Positions 43,250 to 52,753 of a stretch of 64,000 nt of DNA are shown here, one piece after another (position 1 is the first letter of the stretch; every line of letters starts with the position of its first letter). The stretch spans positions 2,785 to 66,784 of the forward strand of contig CABIZF010000016.1 in the NCBI GenBank assembly GCA_902363135.1, given 5' to 3'. The notes under the pieces are model-generated. The model was not told the DNA's origin. It did no database searches and saw nothing but the letters and a program-made list of their open reading frames with translations. The position numbers were made by a program, and so were the translations under genes. Origin of the DNA: Lachnospiraceae bacterium. GTDB taxonomy: Bacteria > Bacillota > Clostridia > Lachnospirales > Lachnospiraceae.

Positions 43250-43690
43250 TAAGCGGTAATCCAACGTGCGGCTTTATCTATAGACGGCAGGGTCAGGGAA
43301 AGCTGCAGGCAGGGCGCCATGCAACCTTTCAGGACGGAATGATTCCGAACCTGGGGACAACTGAATAGGAGCCGGGAGAGGCATACGGAAGAGATGCACA
43401 GGACCGGCAATGCGCAACCGGTAAACAGGAAGAACAAAGTGTGAAAACCAATGGAAAAAGGAAGCTCCTGTTGCATCTGGAATTCACGCACGTACAAAAC
43501 AAAACGAAAGCCGGATTCCGAAAGGGAAATCTGCGTCGGGGAATTAGGGTCTCCCCGATGCGGAGATACCGGTTTGCCGTAATAAAATTACAAACCCGGG
43601 CAGAAAAAATCATAAATAAGAACCGATTCTAAAAGGCAGGCTATTTTGGCAAGCCTTTTTTTATTTTACCCCAACTGATGCCTGCGAATT
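43250..43690 (+). other. Non-coding stretch with hairpins and a terminator
   Basis: No convincing gene. Visible structures are CGGAATGATTCCG, ACCGG/CCGGT (near 43404-43423), a 12-base stem CTGCGTCGGGGA/TCCCCGATGCGG (around 43532-43568) and a terminator-like AGGCT/AGCCT hairpin with a T-run at 43635-43665. Together they could mark a small RNA on the plus strand, but no promoter is clear. A 63-codon frame at 43441-43632 is not supported. Confidence 0.4.
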
Positions 43691-43928
43691 GCTTCGCATT
43701 ATACTTTTCGGTGTTTTGCGGGTCAATAAGTCATAAAAAATGAATGCTATCTATAGAGAAAATGCACATTCAGTGCTAATATAGAGATATAGAAGTCTGA
43801 GCCTTGCGAACGTAATAGACGATGAAAAAAGGAAAAACGATAACGCTCAGAAGAATTGCCACATATTGATAAAACAGAGAAAGAAAAGAGCCAGGTACAA
43901 TTTCACATAGTAGAAAGGCGGGGATTTT
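43691..43928. other. Upstream region of the beta-CASP gene
   Basis: Nothing definite is seen beyond AT-rich possible promoter sequence and the ribosome site of the next gene (AAAGGCGGGG before 43929). A minus-strand hydrophobic peptide frame here lacks a start and ribosome site. Confidence 0.4.
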
Positions 43929-45536
43929 ATGAAACTGACATTTCTGGGAGCGACACATGAAGTGACCGGGAGCTGTTATCTGCTGGAGGCGTGTCAGAAG
44001 CGTGTACTGATTGACTATGGAATGGAGCAGGGGGAGGACATTTTCGAAAATGCCGAGCTTCCGGTGAAGCCGTCAGACGTCGATATGGTGCTGCTGACGC
44101 ATGCACATATGGATCATTCGGGCAAGCTGCCGCTCTTATATAAGGAAGGATTCCAGGGGCAGATATTTTCGACGGCGGCGACAGCCGATTTGTGTGAGAT
44201 TATGCTGCGTGACAGCGCGCACATTCAGATGTTTGAGGCAGAGTGGAAGAACCGCAAGGGTATGCGCGCAGGCCGTGAGATGGTGCAGCCACTCTATGAT
44301 ATGGAAGACGCAGAAGGGGCGCTGCGGTGCTTTGTGCGCTGCCGATATGGTGAGGAGATACGAATTGCGGAGGGGATAAGGATTCGTTTCATTGACGCGG
44401 GCCATCTGCTTGGATCCTCGTCCATCGAGGTGTGGGTAAAAGAAGGAAAGACAGAGAAGAAGATCGTCTTTTCCGGTGATATCGGAAACTGCAATCAGCC
44501 GCTGATCCGCGATCCGCAGTATCCGACACAGGCAGATTATGTGCTGATGGAGTCGACCTACGGTGATCGGAGCCATGATGCACCGGCAGATTATGCGACG
44601 GCGCTGGCAGAGGTGATCCAGAGAACATTTGACCGCAGAGGAAATGTTGTGGTACCATCATTTGCAGTCGGACGCACGCAGGAGATGTTGTACTTCATCC
44701 GGCGTATCAAAGAAGAAGGGCTTGTGCATGGACATGACGGTTTTGAAGTGTGGGTGGACAGTCCGCTTGCGATTGAGGCGACCAATATTTTCCGTCAGCA
44801 TATGTGGAGTGATTTTGACGATGAGGCAACCGAGCTGGTTGAAAGAGGGATCAATCCGATTGGCTTTGAGGGGCTGCGCACGTCGGTCACGGCAGAGGAT
44901 TCCAGGGCAATCAATGAAAAACCGCAGCCGAAGGTGATCCTATCCGCGAGCGGTATGTGCGATGCGGGCCGGATCAAGCATCATCTGAAGCATAACCTCT
45001 GGAGAAAGGAATCGACGATCCTCTTTGTGGGCTATCAGGCACACGGGACACTGGGGCGGGCACTTCTGGAGGGTGCAGAGCATGTGAAGCTGTTCGGTGA
45101 GGAAATCGAGGTAAAGGCTGAGATATGCAGGCTGCCCGGCATCAGCGGTCACGCGGATCGGGAAGGGCTGCTGCGCTGGATTCAGGCATTTGAGAAAAAG
45201 CCGCAGCAGGTATTTGTCGTACATGGCGAGGATTCTGTGTGCGATCTGTTTGCTGAGCGACTGCAAACAGAATTCGGATTTTCGGCCTATGCGCCATATT
45301 CCGGGGCAGTCTACGATCTGGCAAACGGTGTATTTCTCGAAAAGCCGGACGGTGTGCGGATCAGGAAGGACAAGAGAGTGGCGGCAGCCGGGAAGAGCTC
45401 GCGGATGTTTGAAAAGCTGGTGGCAGCCGGACAGCGTCTCATCGGGGTTATCCGGAAAAACGAGGGCGGTGCGAACCGGGACCTGGAGCGCTTTGCACGG
45501 GAGATTCATAAATTGTGTGACCGCTGGGAGCGATAA
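43929..45536 (+). CDS. Beta-CASP metallo-beta-lactamase fold ribonuclease
   Basis: A 535-residue MBL-fold protein of the CPSF/YshA-type RNA-processing group. The metal site is LLTHAHMDHSGKLP (HxHxDH) with further ligands in FIDAGHLLGSSSIEV and FSGDIG. A beta-CASP insert follows (VVVPSFAVGRTQEMLYFIRR), then VILSASGMCDAGRIKHHLKH and the C-terminal PGISGHADREGL and VFVVHGEDS motifs. It probably acts as an RNA endo/exonuclease. The C-terminal 60 residues are basic. The start is clear after AAAGGCGGGG. Confidence 0.9.
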   Translation: MKLTFLGATHEVTGSCYLLEACQKRVLIDYGMEQGEDIFENAELPVKPSDVDMVLLTHAHMDHSGKLPLLYKEGFQGQIFSTAATADLCEIMLRDSAHIQMFEAEWKNRKGMRAGREMVQPLYDMEDAEGALRCFVRCRYGEEIRIAEGIRIRFIDAGHLLGSSSIEVWVKEGKTEKKIVFSGDIGNCNQPLIRDPQYPTQADYVLMESTYGDRSHDAPADYATALAEVIQRTFDRRGNVVVPSFAVGRTQEMLYFIRRIKEEGLVHGHDGFEVWVDSPLAIEATNIFRQHMWSDFDDEATELVERGINPIGFEGLRTSVTAEDSRAINEKPQPKVILSASGMCDAGRIKHHLKHNLWRKESTILFVGYQAHGTLGRALLEGAEHVKLFGEEIEVKAEICRLPGISGHADREGLLRWIQAFEKKPQQVFVVHGEDSVCDLFAERLQTEFGFSAYAPYSGAVYDLANGVFLEKPDGVRIRKDKRVAAAGKSSRMFEKLVAAGQRLIGVIRKNEGGANRDLERFAREIHKLCDRWER

Positions 45537-45685
45537 GTCCGGTCATCCGGCCTGGCGGAAGGGTCACAGGAGCGCATAAAAACAAAGGGCTGTGCCATCA
45601 CCAAAGAGTGACAGACCGGAGTATAGAGATCGAAAAAATCCGGATTGTACAGAGAATTCGGAAATCAGTATAGGAAAGACAGAGA

Positions 45686-46906
45686 ATGAAGAAAATAAGA
45701 CAGAAAATAAGAAACAGAAAAGAGGGTGACGTAAAACGCAAATCCGTATGCCTTGGTCTGACGACGGTGCTTCTTATGCTGTCATTGACCGGATGCAGTG
45801 TGGCAGAGCGGGTACAGTATCAGTGGGAGGGCAGCGGAGCCGGACACTGGGAGGAGGCTGCGGTCGAAGCCGGTGTGGAGAATCAGGTAGAGGAGTATTA
45901 TTACAATCATCTGCCGGAAGAGCTTCATGAGGCATATCGGGAAATCTATGTGCATCTGATGAAAAATGAGGATTCCGGAAGCTTTTTATCTGAGATTGAC
46001 GTGGACAATTTCTGGAAGGCCTACTATGCGGTGCTCGCGGATCATCCGGAGATATTCTGGATCGGGACGAGTGCACAGATCGAGGAATCCGGGATTGGCA
46101 AGACGGTCGTTTCCTACACCTGTGAGACGACCGTTCCGGTGGAAGAGCGCAGTACGATGAAAGCGCAATTGGAGGCTGCGGCGAATGAGTGCATCTACTC
46201 GATTCCGTCAGACGCTTCTGATTATGAAAAGATCAAATATGTATATGAGTATATCATTGATCTGACCGATTACGATGCGAACGGGATCGATACGCAGAAC
46301 ATTCAGAGTGTGCTGCTGTATCAGAAGTCGGTATGTGCAGGCTATTCCAAGGCATTTCAGTATATCCTGAACCGGATGGGGCTGTTTTGCACATACATCA
46401 CAGGGACGATCAGGGACGGCGGTGATCATGGCTGGAACATGGTACGGATCGGGGAAAATTATTATTATGTCGATGTGACCTGGGGCGATCCGGTGTTTGC
46501 CAACCAGATGGACGGCGAAGGATCTGAGACCGTGACAAATTATAATTATTTGTGCTGCACGGAGACCGAGCTGTTTAAGACGCATGTGCCGTCGGATGCG
46601 GTACCGCTTCCGGCGTGTACGTCAGACGACTATAACTACTACAAACGGAATGGCTGCTATTATGAGACATTTGATTATGACACTATTTATAATGCACTTA
46701 TGAATTCCGTGTGGAACGGAAGTTCGAATATTGTGATGAAATTTGGCAGCGATGAGGCATATCAGACAGCAAAATATGAGATGTTTGAGAACGGAATGCT
46801 GACAGATCCGGGGCAGTATCTGATGGAAATCAACGGAGTCTCAACGTGGAATTACAAATATCATACAGATGATGAATTTTGTCTGATTACGCTATATTGG
46901 TGGTAG
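45686..46906 (+). CDS. Transglutaminase-like lipoprotein
   Basis: A 406-residue surface protein. The N-terminus is a basic stretch and a lipoprotein signal with lipobox LTGCS. The transglutaminase-like triad is visible: Cys in KSVCAGYSKAFQYIL, His in GDHGWNMVRIG and Asp in YYYVDVTWGDP. It may be a protease or transglutaminase acting at the cell wall. The start at 45686 makes the n-region unusually long. No promoter was identified. It precedes the DD-carboxypeptidase gene. Confidence 0.87.
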   Translation: MKKIRQKIRNRKEGDVKRKSVCLGLTTVLLMLSLTGCSVAERVQYQWEGSGAGHWEEAAVEAGVENQVEEYYYNHLPEELHEAYREIYVHLMKNEDSGSFLSEIDVDNFWKAYYAVLADHPEIFWIGTSAQIEESGIGKTVVSYTCETTVPVEERSTMKAQLEAAANECIYSIPSDASDYEKIKYVYEYIIDLTDYDANGIDTQNIQSVLLYQKSVCAGYSKAFQYILNRMGLFCTYITGTIRDGGDHGWNMVRIGENYYYVDVTWGDPVFANQMDGEGSETVTNYNYLCCTETELFKTHVPSDAVPLPACTSDDYNYYKRNGCYYETFDYDTIYNALMNSVWNGSSNIVMKFGSDEAYQTAKYEMFENGMLTDPGQYLMEINGVSTWNYKYHTDDEFCLITLYWW

Positions 46907-47021
46907 AATGCGGAAGATTTTCTGAATATTTTCCGGGATGGCTTGCTTTTTTTCAGACGATCACATATACTGGAAACTGACGCTGTGCGTTGCAAAACAA
47001 TTGAATATGAGGAGAAATAGA

Positions 47022-48662
47022 ATGAAAAACTGGAAGACTGTTTTAGCAGGGCTTTTCATTTTTTGCCTGCTGATCTGTGCGCCGCTTGCTGTGTTTGCGG
47101 AAGAGGATGGGGCGCAGCAGGAGGAAGAAACAGAGGAACCGGTTCCAGAATCATACGATTATCCGATTGAGTCGAATGAGATCAAGGACTGGCCTCAGGG
47201 TCCCAAGATAGAGGCGGCGTCAGCCACCGTTCTGGATATGGACAGCGGAACATTTTTATATAGTAAAAATGCGACAGAGAAAATGTATCCGGCGAGTATT
47301 ACGAAGATCATGACGACGCTGCTTCTGGTGGAAAACTGTAATCTGGACGATGAGATTACGTTTTCTGAGATTGTCTATGACCTTGAGGAGGGAAGCTCGC
47401 ATCTTGGTATCCAGCCGGGAGAGACGATAACTTTGCGGGATGCGGCATATGGGATTATGCTGGCATCTGCAAATGACATTTCCAATGGTGTGGCAGAGTA
47501 TATCGGCGGAAGCATCAGTGGATTTGCAGATATGATGAATGCACGGGCTGCGGAGATCGGATGTGTGAATACGCATTTTTCCAATCCGCACGGGCTTTAC
47601 AGCGACGATCATTATACATGTGCCTATGATATGGCGCTGATCGCGCGCACGGCCTGGCAAAATCCGACGTTTCGAAAAATCGTCTGCACGAGAAGCTATA
47701 TGATTCCAAAGACGAATCTGGCAGATGAGGACCGCTACCTCACGAACCATCACAAGATGATGCAGGAGGATGAGGAATATTACTGGGAATATGTGATGGG
47801 CGGCAAGACCGGATTCACGTCGCAGTGCTTAAATACGCTTGTGACCTATGCGCAAAAAGACGGACAGAGCCTTGTATCGGTCATTTTGCGGGTGAACGGG
47901 GCAGGAAAAGCATATAACGAATCGAAGCAGATTTTGTCGTATGGATTTGACAATTTTTCTACGGTAAATTATAAAAGAGGCAACTCTTCAAGAAGTTTTT
48001 ATGATATAATGGGTCTGACCTATCTGGGGCATGCGGCAAAGCTCCAGTCAGTAGTATGGAAACGCAGCCCGGTATCAGATTTTTCCGTTTCCCTTACGAT
48101 TCCGGACACGATTGACGCGAAGGCATTTGCGCATCAGGTGGATCAGGAGGGGAGAACCACGAATGTCACTTATGAATATGAAGGGACGAATGTGGGGGAA
48201 GCGAGAGGATTTTTTTCTTCTATTTATGCTCCGGTACAGCTTGCATTTGAAGGAGATGCGGCGATACCAGAGGATGCAGAGACAGAGGCGTCGTCAGAAG
48301 CCCCGGTACAGCTGGAGGGGCTGGATGGTGTGCTGGCACAGACGGCGGTGATTTTCCAGTCCGGCTACACGCTCATCGGGGAGTATGCGCGGACGCATAC
48401 GATGACAGTACTCATAGCAGGGGCGATCGCACTTGTGCTGGTGCTTGCTTTTATTGTGATTCTGATTTTCCGGTGTACATCGGATATGCGGATCCGCAGG
48501 CGCAGAAAGCAGGAGGAGAAGGTGCGGAAGCGCCGGGAGGAGGAAATCGAGCGGATGACTACCGCGGAGATCGAGGCAGAGCTTCGAGCAGGTATGGAGC
48601 AGGAACGCATCCGCAGGGCACAGGAGCAGAGTCGGAATCAGGACGGCCAGGGAAGAGCATGA
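47022..48662 (+). CDS. D-alanyl-D-alanine carboxypeptidase (S11, DacF-like)
   Basis: A 546-residue penicillin-binding protein that trims the terminal D-Ala of peptidoglycan stem peptides. Signal peptide TVLAGLFIFCLLICAPLAVF; catalytic motifs SITK (in YPASITKIMTT), SAN (LASANDISNGV) and KTG (GGKTGFTSQC). The C-terminus has a membrane anchor (VLIAGAIALVLVLAFIVILI) and a long charged Arg/Glu-rich cytoplasmic helix, longer than in typical S11 enzymes. ATG 47022 is chosen for its GAGGAG; an upstream in-frame start at 46938 lacks a site. Confidence 0.92.
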   Translation: MKNWKTVLAGLFIFCLLICAPLAVFAEEDGAQQEEETEEPVPESYDYPIESNEIKDWPQGPKIEAASATVLDMDSGTFLYSKNATEKMYPASITKIMTTLLLVENCNLDDEITFSEIVYDLEEGSSHLGIQPGETITLRDAAYGIMLASANDISNGVAEYIGGSISGFADMMNARAAEIGCVNTHFSNPHGLYSDDHYTCAYDMALIARTAWQNPTFRKIVCTRSYMIPKTNLADEDRYLTNHHKMMQEDEEYYWEYVMGGKTGFTSQCLNTLVTYAQKDGQSLVSVILRVNGAGKAYNESKQILSYGFDNFSTVNYKRGNSSRSFYDIMGLTYLGHAAKLQSVVWKRSPVSDFSVSLTIPDTIDAKAFAHQVDQEGRTTNVTYEYEGTNVGEARGFFSSIYAPVQLAFEGDAAIPEDAETEASSEAPVQLEGLDGVLAQTAVIFQSGYTLIGEYARTHTMTVLIAGAIALVLVLAFIVILIFRCTSDMRIRRRRKQEEKVRKRREEEIERMTTAEIEAELRAGMEQERIRRAQEQSRNQDGQGRA

Positions 48663-48713
48663 ATAAATACGAGTATAAATAATAAAAGGATTGCAGGAAG
48701 GGAAGGGTACAGT

Positions 48714-49451
48714 ATGAATTGGGTAGCACCGATTAAAGATGATGAGACACTGGAGAAGTTTAAGGCAAAGCTGCGTGAGATGGACGATAAGTATTATATT
48801 ATGTTTGAGATCGGCGTCGGGACGGGGCTTCAGCTCCAGGAGATCCTGAAGTTTAAGAATAAAGATATCCGTGGGAAAGACAGCATTGAGGCATGCATCG
48901 GCACGAAAAATATTCGCCGGACATTCCAGATCCCGCCGGAGCTCAAGGAGATTATCACCAGATACACAGAGGGAAAGGATCCGGAGGCATATCTTATTTT
49001 AGGGCATGCGTCCTCACCGGCTCCGCTGTCCCGTGAGCAGGCATATCGTGCCTTCAAGAGCGCAGGCAAGAGCATGGGACTGACTTCCATCGGCGCACAG
49101 ACGATGCGGAAGACTTTTGCGTGGAGATACTATAAATCCACCGGAGATATTTACTATCTGCAGAATCTTCTGAACCATGCGTCTCCATCCATTACCTACC
49201 GCTATATCGGTGAGAAGCCAAACGTAGAGGTATATCTGAAGAAGATGACGCCGGAAGAGAATGAGCGCAGTCGTTATATGCTCTACAAGAACGGCAATGG
49301 TAAGAAACGGATTGAGGCGATTCGGGAAATGCTCTCTGCGATTGATGCAGAGATGGACAATCCGCTGAACAATGACGCTTACTACGGAAGAGTGGACTGT
49401 CTGCTGACGGAGATGGAAGATCTCGTCGAGAACTTCAATAAGACAAAATAG
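48714..49451 (+). CDS. Degenerate tyrosine recombinase-like protein
   Basis: A 245-residue protein that has the fold signature of the tyrosine recombinase catalytic domain (IMFEIGVGTGLQLQEILKFK; LLNHASPSITYRYIGEK with His and Tyr), but the first catalytic Arg is Gln (GLQLQE instead of GLRxxE) and the HxxR box reads QTMRKTF, so its His is missing. It has no separate N-terminal core-binding domain. It is not next to any element border. It may be a chromosomal DNA-binding protein derived from an integrase. Confidence 0.8.
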   Translation: MNWVAPIKDDETLEKFKAKLREMDDKYYIMFEIGVGTGLQLQEILKFKNKDIRGKDSIEACIGTKNIRRTFQIPPELKEIITRYTEGKDPEAYLILGHASSPAPLSREQAYRAFKSAGKSMGLTSIGAQTMRKTFAWRYYKSTGDIYYLQNLLNHASPSITYRYIGEKPNVEVYLKKMTPEENERSRYMLYKNGNGKKRIEAIREMLSAIDAEMDNPLNNDAYYGRVDCLLTEMEDLVENFNKTK

Positions 49452-49462
49452 AATGGCATAAA

Positions 49463-49498
49463 AAAGGGAACCGGTGAAATGATCCGGTTCCTTTTTTT
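49463..49498. terminator. Terminator (bidirectional)
   Basis: AAGGGAACCGG/CCGGTTCCTT stem with T-run to 49498 and A-run on the other side, between convergent genes. Confidence 0.9.
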
Positions 49499-49500
49499 AC

Positions 49501-50010
49501 TTACTTACTTTTCTTTTTGCTTTTCTTTCCTGTCGTAGATTCCTGTTGGAGCTCTTTCTCTGCCTTTGTAAGCTTTGCGCGGAGCTTCTGCATCATGGAC
49601 TTTTTCTTCGGCGGAGTGTCGAGCGGTCCGCGCACGCCGCGGACTTCCATAATGTAAATGCCGCTGATGACTGCCTTTATTTCCTTCTTTACCGGGATGG
49701 TATCGAAGATCGCAGAATCGGCAACGAGCGTCATGATCCTCGGGCCGACCTTTGCCTTTACGATCGGAAGCTTGGACCGACGCATGAGCTTCGGCGTCTG
49801 GTCAATCACGATCTGAGGCAGTCCGGACTGTTTTAGTGGCATGATCTTTTTATCGATAACCAGCATGGAGACGGACTGCTTCGCAGCCTCCATCTGTTCC
49901 TGCTGAGCAGCCTGCTTTCGCTGCATTTTCCGCCCGACGAAATACAGGACGACAAGGGCAATGACAAGAATGATCAGGATGACAAGCAATACCTTAAAAA
50001 ACGTAGACAT
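49501..50010 (-). CDS. Membrane-anchored hypothetical protein
   Basis: A 169-residue protein with one N-terminal membrane segment (VLLVILIILVIALVVLYFVG), a coiled-coil-like linker (QRKQAAQQEQMEAAKQ), a small soluble domain and a Lys-rich C-terminus. No family assigned. The start at 50010 follows GGGAGGG on the minus strand. Confidence 0.7.
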   Translation of the reverse strand: MSTFFKVLLVILIILVIALVVLYFVGRKMQRKQAAQQEQMEAAKQSVSMLVIDKKIMPLKQSGLPQIVIDQTPKLMRRSKLPIVKAKVGPRIMTLVADSAIFDTIPVKKEIKAVISGIYIMEVRGVRGPLDTPPKKKSMMQKLRAKLTKAEKELQQESTTGKKSKKKSK

Positions 50011-50287
50011 ATGTACCCTCCCACAAACAGAATTCATCCCATATTTTAGCATTGAATGAAAGAAAGTGCAACCAGAAAATCAGCGCCTGTAATTGTGGAA
50101 AAACGGTGTCCTTTTTCTTAAAAATAAAGAATGCCTCGCCATATCTGGGAAAAGTATGGTATACTGGTTGATGTTTATGAGTAAAATCGTCTGAAATGTC
50201 TGTGCTGCCGTTTGCCTGGCAGCAGAAGGGCTTCTGCTTTACGGTGAAAGAAAGTGCAGACAGGGGGACAGAAGGAGTGAATATAAT

Positions 50288-51598
50288 ATGAGAAGAAAGA
50301 ATTTAATGACTGCGTTGTTGTGTGCGGCAGTCGTGGCAGCATCTACCGTGATGGCGCCGGGAGTTGTGATGGCAGAAGAGACCGAGGCTGTTACCGAGGC
50401 TGTTACAGAGGCACCCACAGAGGCGGCGACGGAAGCAGATACCGAAGCGTTGACCGAGGCATCCACCGAAGAGGCACTGGAGCTCGCAGAGCGTCCGGAT
50501 TATAAGGCACTGGATTATGTGGAGCTGGGCGAGTACAAGGGTCTGACGGTAGAGGTAGAGCCGACGGCCGTAAGCGACGATGAGGTGCTCAAGCAGATCC
50601 GCGCAAATGCGGGCAGCGATATCCTCGAGGAGGTGACCGAAGGTACCGTCGAGGAAGGAGATACCGCAAATATTGATTATGAAGGAAAGCTGGACGGCGA
50701 GGCATTTGAAGGCGGTACGGCAAAGGATACGGATCTGGAGATCGGTTCCGGTACATTTATTCCGGGCTTCGAGGATGGACTGGTAGGTGTCAAGATCGGG
50801 GATACGGTCGATCTTCCGCTGACCTTCCCGGAAAATTATACAGAAGAGCTGGCAGGAAAGGATGTAGTCTTTACCGTCACGGTCAATTCCGTAAAGCGGA
50901 TGCCGGAGCTTACCGATGATCTCGTAAATCAGATCACTGACGGTGAGTACACGGATGTGGCTTCCTATAAAGAGAGCGTCCGCAAGGATCTGGAGGATGC
51001 CAAGGCAGCATCCCGCCCGAGCGAGATCAACAACAGCCTGCTCACTCAGATCGCAGCGACGTCTACGATTAAGGAATATCCGCAGGAGCTTGTGGACTAT
51101 GCGGCGAATAATATGAAGAATTACTACAAGCAGCAGGCCGAGAGCAGCAGCATGGAGTTCGCAGACTTCCTGAGCACATATTTTAGCATGGATGAGGATA
51201 CCTTCAATGAGCAGGTTGACCTGGTCGTAAAGCAGAACCTGCGTGCGGAGCTGTATCTGAAGGCGATCGCAGAGGCAGAAGATATCGAGCTGACGGATGA
51301 GGAATACGAAGCAAAATGCGAGGAGTACGCAGAGAATTACGGCTACGATTCTGTAGAGAAATTTAAATCCGCATATACCGAGAATGAGATTCGGTTAAGT
51401 GCACTGGAGGATAAGGTGCTGGAGTTCTTAAGCGATAATGCGACCGTTGTGGAGAAGAGTGAAGATGAGACCGAGGCTTCCAGTGAGGCAGAGGCATCTA
51501 CCGAGGCGACATCCGAGGACGGTACCGAGTCTGCTGCCGAGACGGAGACAGAGGCAGCTACGGAAGTGGCTACAGAGGCTGCGACAGACGCAGAGTAA
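50288..51598 (+). CDS. Secreted FKBP-type prolyl isomerase, trigger-factor-like
   Basis: A 436-residue exported foldase. The signal peptide (MTALLCAAVVAASTVMAPGV) is followed by a low-complexity linker of Thr-Glu-Ala repeats. Next comes an FKBP domain (GDTANIDYEGKLDGEAFEGG, FIPGFEDGLVGVKIGDTVDL, FPENYTEELAGKDVVFTVTV) and a trigger-factor C-terminal helical domain (KRMPELTDDLVNQITDGEYT onward). Another Thr/Glu/Ala-rich tail ends the protein. It probably helps fold exported proteins at the cell surface. Confidence 0.9.
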   Translation: MRRKNLMTALLCAAVVAASTVMAPGVVMAEETEAVTEAVTEAPTEAATEADTEALTEASTEEALELAERPDYKALDYVELGEYKGLTVEVEPTAVSDDEVLKQIRANAGSDILEEVTEGTVEEGDTANIDYEGKLDGEAFEGGTAKDTDLEIGSGTFIPGFEDGLVGVKIGDTVDLPLTFPENYTEELAGKDVVFTVTVNSVKRMPELTDDLVNQITDGEYTDVASYKESVRKDLEDAKAASRPSEINNSLLTQIAATSTIKEYPQELVDYAANNMKNYYKQQAESSSMEFADFLSTYFSMDEDTFNEQVDLVVKQNLRAELYLKAIAEAEDIELTDEEYEAKCEEYAENYGYDSVEKFKSAYTENEIRLSALEDKVLEFLSDNATVVEKSEDETEASSEAEASTEATSEDGTESAAETETEAATEVATEAATDAE

Positions 51599-51624
51599 TA
51601 AGCAGATTAAGAAATAACGAAAGA

Positions 51625-51655
51625 CAGAGGGTACTGCGGATAGCGGCACCCTCTC
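51625..51655 (+). terminator. Weak terminator-like hairpin
   Basis: AGAGGGT/ACCCTCT stem with inner CTGC/GCGG pairing follows the foldase gene; the T-run is missing, so efficiency is doubtful. Confidence 0.45.
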
Positions 51656-51693
51656 GTATATTAAGATAGATTGAGAGAAGGGAGCGGTGATTC

Positions 51694-52584
51694 ATGAAGA
51701 AGGCGGGAATGATCTTGGAGGGCGGCGGCCAGAGAGGCATTTTCACGAGCGGTGTGCTGGATTATCTGATGGAAAAGAAGGTACAGGTGCCATATGTTCT
51801 TGGCGTGTCAGCGGGCGCGTGCAATGCCGTGGACTATGTGTCGAATCAGATTCTGCGCACGAAGGAGTGCATGCTCGACGCACAGCTGGATAATGAGTTG
51901 TATGGTATCCGGACGATGGTGGAGACGAAGCATTTTATGAATATGGATCTGATCTTCGATGAATTTCCGAATCATCTGTATCCGTTCGATTATGAGGCTT
52001 ATGTGAAATCACCGACGCGCTGTCTGCTGGTGACGACGAACTGCCTGAACGGAAAGGCGGAATATCTGGAAGAGTATCGGAGCCGCGAGAAAATGATGCA
52101 GATATGCCGGGCTTCTTCGAGCCTGCCGTTTGGTGCGCCGATGGTAAAGATCGACGGTGTGCCGATGCTGGATGGCGGAATCGCAGACTCCATTCCGGTA
52201 CGCAAAGCGATCGCGGACGGATTTGACCACAATATTGTCATCCTGACGCGGCATAAGGGTTACTATAAGGAAGAGCGTACCGATGCGACGATCCGGATAG
52301 CAAAGCTATATTATCACCGTTATCCGATGCTCGTAAAGGCACTGTCCCAGCGGGCACATGTCTACAACCGGACCTTAGATCTGCTGGACCGCCTGGAACA
52401 GAAAGGAATGGTCTTTGTCATCCGTCCGACGGCGCCGTGCGTGAGCCGGACGGAGCGGGATCTGGAAAAGCTGGAGGATTTTTACTGGCATGGCTATGAG
52501 GAGGCCAAGCGGCTCTATCCGCAGCTGCATGCATGGCTGGAGCAGCGGGAGGAATGTGTCAGCCGCAAGCGTCTGCTGCGGTAA
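51694..52584 (+). CDS. Patatin-like phospholipase
   Basis: A 296-residue serine hydrolase of the patatin family. The oxyanion loop is EGGGQRGIFTSGVLDYL, the nucleophile elbow GVSAGACNAVD, and the catalytic Asp sits in MLDGGIADSIPV. The C-terminal part resembles the usual domain of bacterial RssA-like proteins. A lipid acyl hydrolase is likely; the physiological substrate is unknown. Good ribosome site GGGAGCGG before the ATG. Confidence 0.9.
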   Translation: MKKAGMILEGGGQRGIFTSGVLDYLMEKKVQVPYVLGVSAGACNAVDYVSNQILRTKECMLDAQLDNELYGIRTMVETKHFMNMDLIFDEFPNHLYPFDYEAYVKSPTRCLLVTTNCLNGKAEYLEEYRSREKMMQICRASSSLPFGAPMVKIDGVPMLDGGIADSIPVRKAIADGFDHNIVILTRHKGYYKEERTDATIRIAKLYYHRYPMLVKALSQRAHVYNRTLDLLDRLEQKGMVFVIRPTAPCVSRTERDLEKLEDFYWHGYEEAKRLYPQLHAWLEQREECVSRKRLLR

Positions 52585-52753
52585 GGATAAAAAGAATGCT
52601 GAAAATGCAAGGATTCTGGTTGCGGAAAAAGGGTATCTGTGCTACCATGAAGTTGGTGACAAAAAAGTGTGTGATGAGCAAAACAATGCGTCAGACATCC
52701 GTAAGGGTGCTGGCGCATTGTTTGCGGCTATGGAAGGAATGGGGGCGGGGAGT

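Noticed and set aside
43441..43632. A 63-codon plus-strand frame with GTG start.
   Set aside because: Basic low-information peptide, lies across hairpins that fit better with non-coding sequence, and has only a weak ribosome site.
43776..43958. A minus-strand hydrophobic peptide resembling a small type I toxin.
   Set aside because: No ribosome site or start codon near the hydrophobic part; it begins inside the beta-CASP gene.
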